Shown here: positions 5,056 through 8,319 of the stretch, piece by piece
How positions within the stretch are numbered: position 1 is the first letter of the stretch
Layout of the letters: each line of letters starts with the position of its first letter
Assembly (NCBI GenBank): GCA_947177515.1
Contig: CAMWUU010000137.1
Coordinates: forward strand, 1-8,319
Direction of reading: 5' to 3'
Origin: an uncultured Lachnospiraceae bacterium
Lineage (GTDB): Bacteria > Bacillota > Clostridia > Lachnospirales > Lachnospiraceae
Length of the DNA: 8,319 nucleotides
Position numbers and translations under genes: made by a program
Notes under the pieces: generated by a model
The model's input: only the letters and a program-made list of their open reading frames with translations
What the model was told of the DNA's origin: nothing
Databases searched by the model: none

Positions 5056-6492
5056 TTACATCCTGTTATATAGCTCCTCATACTTCCTCGCTGAAGCCGA
5101 CCACGAAAAATCTGCTGCCATCCCACGGTCAATCATCTTGTTCCATTCGCGCCTGTGGTTGTAGTAGACATCCTTTGCATAGCGGATAGTACCAAGCATT
5201 TCATGTGCATTGTAATTGCAGAAGCCAAAGCCCGTCCCAGTACCCTCATACTGATTGTACGGCTGTACCGTATCGCGCAGGCCTCCGGTTTCACGCACAA
5301 TCGGTACCGTGCCGTAGCGCAGGCTCATCAACTGGCTCAGACCACACGGCTCAAAGAGCGACGGCATCAAAAATGCATCACAGGCCGCATAGATACGGTG
5401 GGAGCGCTCGTTGGAATAGAATATATTTGCTGATACACGATTTGAGTACTTCCATGCAAAATGGCGGAACAAATGTTCGTATTTTTCCTCGCCGGTACCA
5501 AGTACAACAAGCTGGGTGTCCTCAGCACAGATCTCCTCGATCACATAGTCAATCAGGTCAAAGCCTTTCTGGTCTGTCAGACGCGAAACAATACCGATCA
5601 TAAATTTTTTGTCATCAACCTCAAGTCCCAACTCCTCCTGGAGTGCGCGCTTGTTCTTTATCTTTTCTTTGCGGAAGTTTTTCGCGTTGTAATGCTGCAC
5701 AATAAACGGGTCGGTTTCCGGATTATATTCGTCATAGTCAATGCCGTTCACAATACCGACTAACCGGTTTGCTTTAGCGTTCATCAGTCCATCAAGCCCC
5801 TCGCCGTAGAATGGCATCCTGATCTCGTTCGCATAGGATTCACTTACGGTCGTCACATAATCCGCATAGACAATGCCGCCTTTTAAGTAATTCGCGTCAC
5901 CATAAGCCTCAAGTTTATCTGGGGCAAAATAATAATCGCCAAGACCCGTAATGTTCTTCACGGTCTTCTTATCCCAGATCCCCTGGAATTTTAAATTGTG
6001 GATCGTCATAATAGTTTTGATTCCCCGGAAAAACTCGCCGCCCTGGAAACTGTCGTGCAAATATACTGGTACCAGACCTGTCTGCCAGTCATGACAGTGG
6101 ATGATATCCGGGCGGAAGTCGATTACCGGCAGCGCTGAAAGACATGCGCGGCTGAAAAATGCAAATTTTTCGATATCCTCATAGATATTGCCATACGGCT
6201 TCATCCCGGAAAAATAGAATTCGTTGTCAATAAAATAGAATGTAATCCCATCCACAACAGTTTCGAGTACCCCCACATACTGGCTGCGCCAGTTCAATTC
6301 CATATAGAAATGCGTCTTATACTGCATATTCTGTTTGAATTGATCCGGGATCATCATGTATTTCGGTAGCATGACCCTGACATCAAACTGCCCCTTATCG
6401 AGGTATTTCGGCAGCGAACCCACCACGTCCGCCAATCCACCCGTCTTTACAAACGGTACACACTCGGAAGCAACAAACAGTACCTTTTTCAT
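5056..6492 (-). CDS. glgA: Glycogen synthase (ADP-glucose, GT5 family)
   Basis: A complete 478-residue protein of the usual length for bacterial GlgA. It transfers glucose from ADP-glucose to the non-reducing end of a growing alpha-1,4-glucan in the cytosol. Visible motifs: the N-terminal ADP-glucose-binding KTGGLADV (K16, G18, G19), CHDWQTGLVPVYL (133-145), the second Rossmann domain with SRLTDQKG (303-310), and the C-terminal catalytic region FEPCGLSQLMSLRYG (380-394) followed by RETGGLRDTV (400-409). GGAGG lies 7 nt before the ATG. No glgB, glgC, glgD or glgP gene adjoins it, so other glycogen genes must be elsewhere. Upstream is a long hairpin-rich leader with an operator-like inverted repeat at its promoter; downstream it is closed by the terminator at 4852-4886. 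Glycogen storage in clostridia is often linked to sporulation, and spo0A is the neighbour, but co-regulation is inference. Confidence 0.95.
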   Translation of the reverse strand: MKKVLFVASECVPFVKTGGLADVVGSLPKYLDKGQFDVRVMLPKYMMIPDQFKQNMQYKTHFYMELNWRSQYVGVLETVVDGITFYFIDNEFYFSGMKPYGNIYEDIEKFAFFSRACLSALPVIDFRPDIIHCHDWQTGLVPVYLHDSFQGGEFFRGIKTIMTIHNLKFQGIWDKKTVKNITGLGDYYFAPDKLEAYGDANYLKGGIVYADYVTTVSESYANEIRMPFYGEGLDGLMNAKANRLVGIVNGIDYDEYNPETDPFIVQHYNAKNFRKEKIKNKRALQEELGLEVDDKKFMIGIVSRLTDQKGFDLIDYVIEEICAEDTQLVVLGTGEEKYEHLFRHFAWKYSNRVSANIFYSNERSHRIYAACDAFLMPSLFEPCGLSQLMSLRYGTVPIVRETGGLRDTVQPYNQYEGTGTGFGFCNYNAHEMLGTIRYAKDVYYNHRREWNKMIDRGMAADFSWSASARKYEELYNRM

Positions 6493-6570
6493 CCTTCGCC
6501 CTCCTGTTTTCTTGTAGCATTTACGCCCCTGTTTCCATCATGCCATATCCTTAGCATGATAAGCGCATGA

Positions 6571-6606
6571 ATTTCTCCAATGGAGAAATCTCTCCATTGG
6601 AGAGAT
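6571..6606. repeat. Paired palindromes in the glgA leader
   Basis: ATTTCTCC-AAT-GGAGAAAT (6571-6589) is followed, sharing two bases, by ATCTCTCC-ATT-GGAGAGAT (6588-6606). Each is an 8-bp hairpin with a 3-nt loop. Their cores TCTCCAATGGAGA and TCTCCATTGGAGA are also exact reverse complements of each other, so either two small hairpins or one 13-bp stem can form. Confidence 0.75.
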
Positions 6607-6624
6607 CACCCGATAGGAGTGATC
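6604..6624. repeat. Third hairpin of the glgA leader
   Basis: GATCAC (6604-6609) pairs with GTGATC (6619-6624) around a 9-nt loop. It shares GAT with the preceding palindrome, so the three hairpins are directly abutted. Confidence 0.6.
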
Positions 6625-6646
6625 ACGGTTCGCGGAAAAATATCCT

Positions 6647-6662
6647 CCGCACTTTAGTGCGG
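6647..6662. repeat. GC-rich hairpin in the glgA leader
   Basis: CCGCAC (6647-6652) pairs with GTGCGG (6657-6662) around TTTA. On the minus strand a run of five T follows, about 7 nt after the stem: too far for a standard terminator, but compatible with a weak attenuator. Confidence 0.55.
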
Positions 6663-6709
6663 TTCGCACTTCTGGCGCGGATCCTTTGGTCGGACGGCGA
6701 ACCGGCGCA

Positions 6710-6736
6710 GGTATAATGCCTTACACTCATTATACC
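6710..6736. promoter_or_regulatory. 9+9-bp inverted repeat covering the glgA promoter
   Basis: GGTATAATG (6710-6718) and CATTATACC (6728-6736) are perfect reverse complements separated by 9 bp. The right arm contains the -10 of the minus-strand promoter and the left arm covers about +4 to +12, the typical place for a repressor operator. The left arm also reads TATAAT on the plus strand. Confidence 0.55.
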
Positions 6737-6737
6737 A
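6729..6737 (-). promoter_or_regulatory. Extended -10 promoter of glgA
   Basis: TGGTATAAT on the minus strand gives an extended -10 (TG-n-TATAAT). The -35 is poor (TTTCCG at 17 bp), as often seen with extended -10 promoters. The predicted start is near 6722. Confidence 0.6.
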
Positions 6738-6806
6738 TATTCTTCTTTTTTCGGAAAGGGGGAAATTGACTTTTTTTGCGCACAGTTTATTCCCTGCACA
6801 ATCCCC

Positions 6807-7619
6807 TTAAGTCCCCAGTCCGGCACTCTTATATTCAAGCCGGATTTTATCGGCAATAAGCGCTACAAATTCGGAGTTGGTCGGCTTTCCCTTGCCGTAA
6901 CTAACTGTGTATCCAAACAGGTCATTGATCGTATCCATCTTTCCACGGCTCCATGCTACCTCAATCGCATGGCGGATAGCCCGCTCAACGCGGCTCGGCG
7001 TTGTTTTATGGCGCTTTGCGATGGATGGGTAAAGCTGCTTGGTAATGGAATTTAACATCTCATGGTCGTCTACCGACATCATTATGGCATCGCGCAGATA
7101 CTGGTAGCCTTTGATATGCGCAGGCACACCGATTTCATGGATAATATCGGTTACATCCGCTTCTAGGTTATGTGGGCGGTTTACCGGCGCTACTTCGCAG
7201 GCCGCGAGTACGCCGCGCTTTTCTAAAATATGCTGGCTTCCCCTGCCGCCGACCTGACGGATGCGGCTTAAGACCACACTGCCCTCAAATGGTTTTAAAA
7301 TATAGTAACTTGCACCAAGCTCAAATGCATTCTCAGTTACACGCTCCTGTGCAATGGCAGAGATTACAATAAATGCAGGCACTTTTGTAAGCTCCTTGTC
7401 CTTTTTAATTTTCTCAAGTACTCCAAGCCCGTCCAATTTTGGCATAATCAGATCAAGAAGAACAACATCCGGCTCTTTTTCTTTTATCATCTCCAGTGCA
7501 TCCAGACCGTTCTCCGCCTTACCGATCACAGTCATATCCTCGTCCCCCTGCACAATTTCTTCCAGCATAGCTACGGTGCGTGCATTATCGTCCACGATTA
7601 ACACATTGATTTTTTCCAT
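6807..7619 (-). CDS. spo0A: Sporulation master response regulator Spo0A
   Basis: A complete 270-residue protein with the Spo0A architecture: an N-terminal receiver (1-~120) and a C-terminal DNA-binding domain (~150-265). The receiver carries the acidic pair D10/D11 (IVDDNAR), phosphoacceptor D56 (VVLLDLIMP), S87 and K109 (YYILKPF). The C-terminal domain has the Spo0A helix-turn-helix (ITKQLYPSIAKRHKTTPSRVERAIRHAIE, about 192-220, written here in one motif region) followed by AWSRGKMDTINDLFGYTVS. Phosphorylated Spo0A binds 0A boxes and switches on sporulation and stationary-phase genes. In clostridia it is usually phosphorylated directly by orphan kinases. GAGG lies 7 nt before the ATG. spoIVB directly upstream is the conserved Firmicute order. 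No strong terminator follows, so some read-through towards glgA is possible. Confidence 0.97.
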   Translation of the reverse strand: MEKINVLIVDDNARTVAMLEEIVQGDEDMTVIGKAENGLDALEMIKEKEPDVVLLDLIMPKLDGLGVLEKIKKDKELTKVPAFIVISAIAQERVTENAFELGASYYILKPFEGSVVLSRIRQVGGRGSQHILEKRGVLAACEVAPVNRPHNLEADVTDIIHEIGVPAHIKGYQYLRDAIMMSVDDHEMLNSITKQLYPSIAKRHKTTPSRVERAIRHAIEVAWSRGKMDTINDLFGYTVSYGKGKPTNSEFVALIADKIRLEYKSAGLGT

Positions 7620-7687
7620 CTTCTTTCCTCATTTCTGCCATTTTTTTGCGTCATATTACCAGAACTAAAACAGAAAATTATTGCTGA

Positions 7688-7694
7688 TTCGATA
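7688..7694 (-). promoter_or_regulatory. spo0A: Possible 0A box in the spo0A leader
   Basis: TATCGAA on the minus strand matches the Spo0A-binding consensus TGTCGAA at 6 of 7 positions. It lies about 25 nt downstream of the predicted start, inside a GATTC/GAATC inverted repeat (7686-7702). Autoregulation would fit, but a 7-mer with one mismatch is weak evidence. Confidence 0.2.
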
Positions 7695-7725
7695 TCAGAA
7701 TCCATTTATTTCCATTACAGAGTTT

Positions 7726-7754
7726 ATAATACACCAGAATTTGGAAAAAATCAA
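7726..7754 (-). promoter_or_regulatory. spo0A: Sigma-A-like promoter of spo0A
   Basis: TTGATT (7754-7749) and TATTAT (7731-7726) on the minus strand are separated by 17 bp. The start would be near 7719, giving a leader of about 100 nt. I looked for a sigma-H promoter as in Bacillus spo0A and found no convincing one. Confidence 0.55.
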
Positions 7755-7789
7755 GCCCTAATTAACAAATTTTGGAAATTATTTGGAAA
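7740..7789. repeat. Three TTTGGAAA repeats at the spo0A promoter
   Basis: Exact TTTGGAAA copies lie at 7740-7747, 7771-7778 and 7782-7789. One sits between the -35 and -10 and two are just upstream of the -35. Their spacings, 31 and 11 bp, are close to three and one helical turns, so all three face the same side of the DNA. They may be a regulator's sites or phased A-tracts that bend the DNA. Confidence 0.4.
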
Positions 7790-7819
7790 ATTTTTCCTTG
7801 CCTAAAGCGAAAGGACGCA

Positions 7820-8319
7820 TTATTCTGGGAATTCCAGCATATTTTCGATAAAGGTGCCATAACCCCGCGTTGCATCCCTGACAAATACATGGGTCACTGC
7901 GCCGATCAGTTTCCCATCCTGTAAAATCGGACTTCCCGACATTCCCTGGACAATTCCTCCTGTTTTTTCGATTAACTCTTCATCTGTAATATGGACTACC
8001 AGCCCCTTGCTCTGCTTGGCATTGGTATAATCCACATGTTCAATTTCAATGCTGTACTCGCGTACCGCGTCATCTACCTGGCATAGTATGGTCGCAGGTC
8101 CGGTTTTTACTTCCTGTCGCAGCCCCAGTTCCACCACCCCATATTTACTCATTTTTTCCAGCCGCTCCCCGACACCATTTTCCACTGCCAGCTTGCCGAA
8201 TACACCGCGTGTTGTATTCGCAACCACACTGCCCAGACGCGTGGACTCAGATTTCCGGATAACCCCGGTAAGTTCCCCCGGGGTCCCCGCTTTACCTTTT
8301 GTAACAGAGAGAATCTCCG
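7820..8319 (-). CDS. spoIVB: SpoIVB sporulation serine peptidase, C-terminal part (5' end outside window)
   Basis: The frame is open from the stop codon at 7820 to the window edge, giving the last 166 residues; the start is beyond 8319. A GTG at 8227 is internal, because clear SpoIVB sequence continues upstream of it (VTKGKAGTPGEL, then RLGSVVANTTRGVFGKL). The catalytic region is present: ITDEELIEKTGGIVQ followed by GMSGSPILQDGK, then GAVTHVFVRDATRGYG. The nucleophile is the first serine of GMSGSP. The aspartate of ITDEE lies 15 residues before it, as with D363/S378 in the Bacillus protein. The catalytic histidine would be outside the window. SpoIVB is exported from the forespore and triggers pro-sigma-K processing by cleaving SpoIVFA; clostridia often lack the SpoIVF complex, so its target here may differ. 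Its position before spo0A is the classic order. Confidence 0.95.
   Translation of the reverse strand, partial: EILSVTKGKAGTPGELTGVIRKSESTRLGSVVANTTRGVFGKLAVENGVGERLEKMSKYGVVELGLRQEVKTGPATILCQVDDAVREYSIEIEHVDYTNAKQSKGLVVHITDEELIEKTGGIVQGMSGSPILQDGKLIGAVTHVFVRDATRGYGTFIENMLEFPE

Larger units (their letters stand above)
6493..6722 (-). promoter_or_regulatory. Long hairpin-rich leader of glgA
   Basis: About 230 nt lie between the predicted transcription start and the glgA ATG, with no credible open frame. Four compact stems are seen (6571-6589, 6588-6606, 6604-6624, 6647-6662). Competing pairings include CGGTTCGC (6660-6667, and another copy at 6626-6633) with GCGAACCG (6697-6704), and GTGC (6657-6660) with GCAC (6666-6669). 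I do not recognise a known riboswitch. It may instead be a cluster of repetitive extragenic palindromes. Confidence 0.5.

Noticed and set aside
6723..6806. Rho-independent terminator after spo0A
   Set aside because: Only an imperfect pairing of AAGGGG with CCCCCTT around a very large loop is seen, with a short T-run; I could not support it.
6623..6856. 77-codon open frame on the minus strand between spo0A and glgA
   Set aside because: It overlaps the end of spo0A in another frame, then runs through the promoter, inverted repeat and hairpins; no ribosome binding site or recognisable domain.
7755..7819. Sigma-H promoter for spo0A
   Set aside because: An AGGA-like sequence is present near 7795, but no GAAT-type -10 lies at the required distance.

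Overview
The window looks like a chromosomal segment of an endospore-forming Firmicute, most likely a Lachnospiraceae-type clostridium. The evidence is the spoIVB-spo0A pair, a clostridial-type stand-alone Mur ligase, a ferredoxin-like DUF362 protein and strong AGGAGG-type ribosome binding sites. This placement is inferred from gene content; no taxonomic marker RNA is present. All six clear genes lie on the minus strand, so transcription runs from right to left.

From the right edge (transcription order): the 3' part of spoIVB (7820-8319, cut by the window edge) encodes the sporulation signalling protease. It is followed by spo0A (6807-7619), the sporulation master regulator, with its own sigma-A-like promoter in the 197-bp gap. 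Next is a 314-bp non-coding stretch (6493-6806) with an extended -10 promoter overlapped by a 9+9-bp inverted repeat, then a roughly 230-nt leader full of hairpins. The leader precedes glgA (5056-6492), glycogen synthase. A strong terminator at 4852-4886 separates glgA from a divergent murE-type ligase (3285-4811). Then comes a monocistronic DUF362/ferredoxin gene (1965-3116) with its own promoter and terminator.

Last is a two-gene unit driven by a perfect consensus promoter (TTGACA-17-TATAAT, 1800-1828): a Nudix hydrolase with a C-terminal winged-helix domain (746-1717), followed by a nicotinamidase-like cysteine hydrolase (182-706). The pairing points to NAD turnover or salvage, with the Nudix protein a possible NrtR-like sensor. 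Two related inverted repeats, GAATAAT-N6-ATTC, flank the promoter 84 bp apart. The left edge (1-164) holds two 59/60-identical copies of a hairpin-forming repeat; the array may continue beyond the window.

The protein-coding content is mostly familiar. The least explained material is non-coding: the left-edge repeat, the twin palindromes of the Nudix promoter, the promoter-overlapping inverted repeat and hairpin leader of glgA, and the helically spaced TTTGGAAA repeats at the spo0A promoter. No CRISPR array, tRNA, rRNA, insertion sequence or clear defence system was seen.
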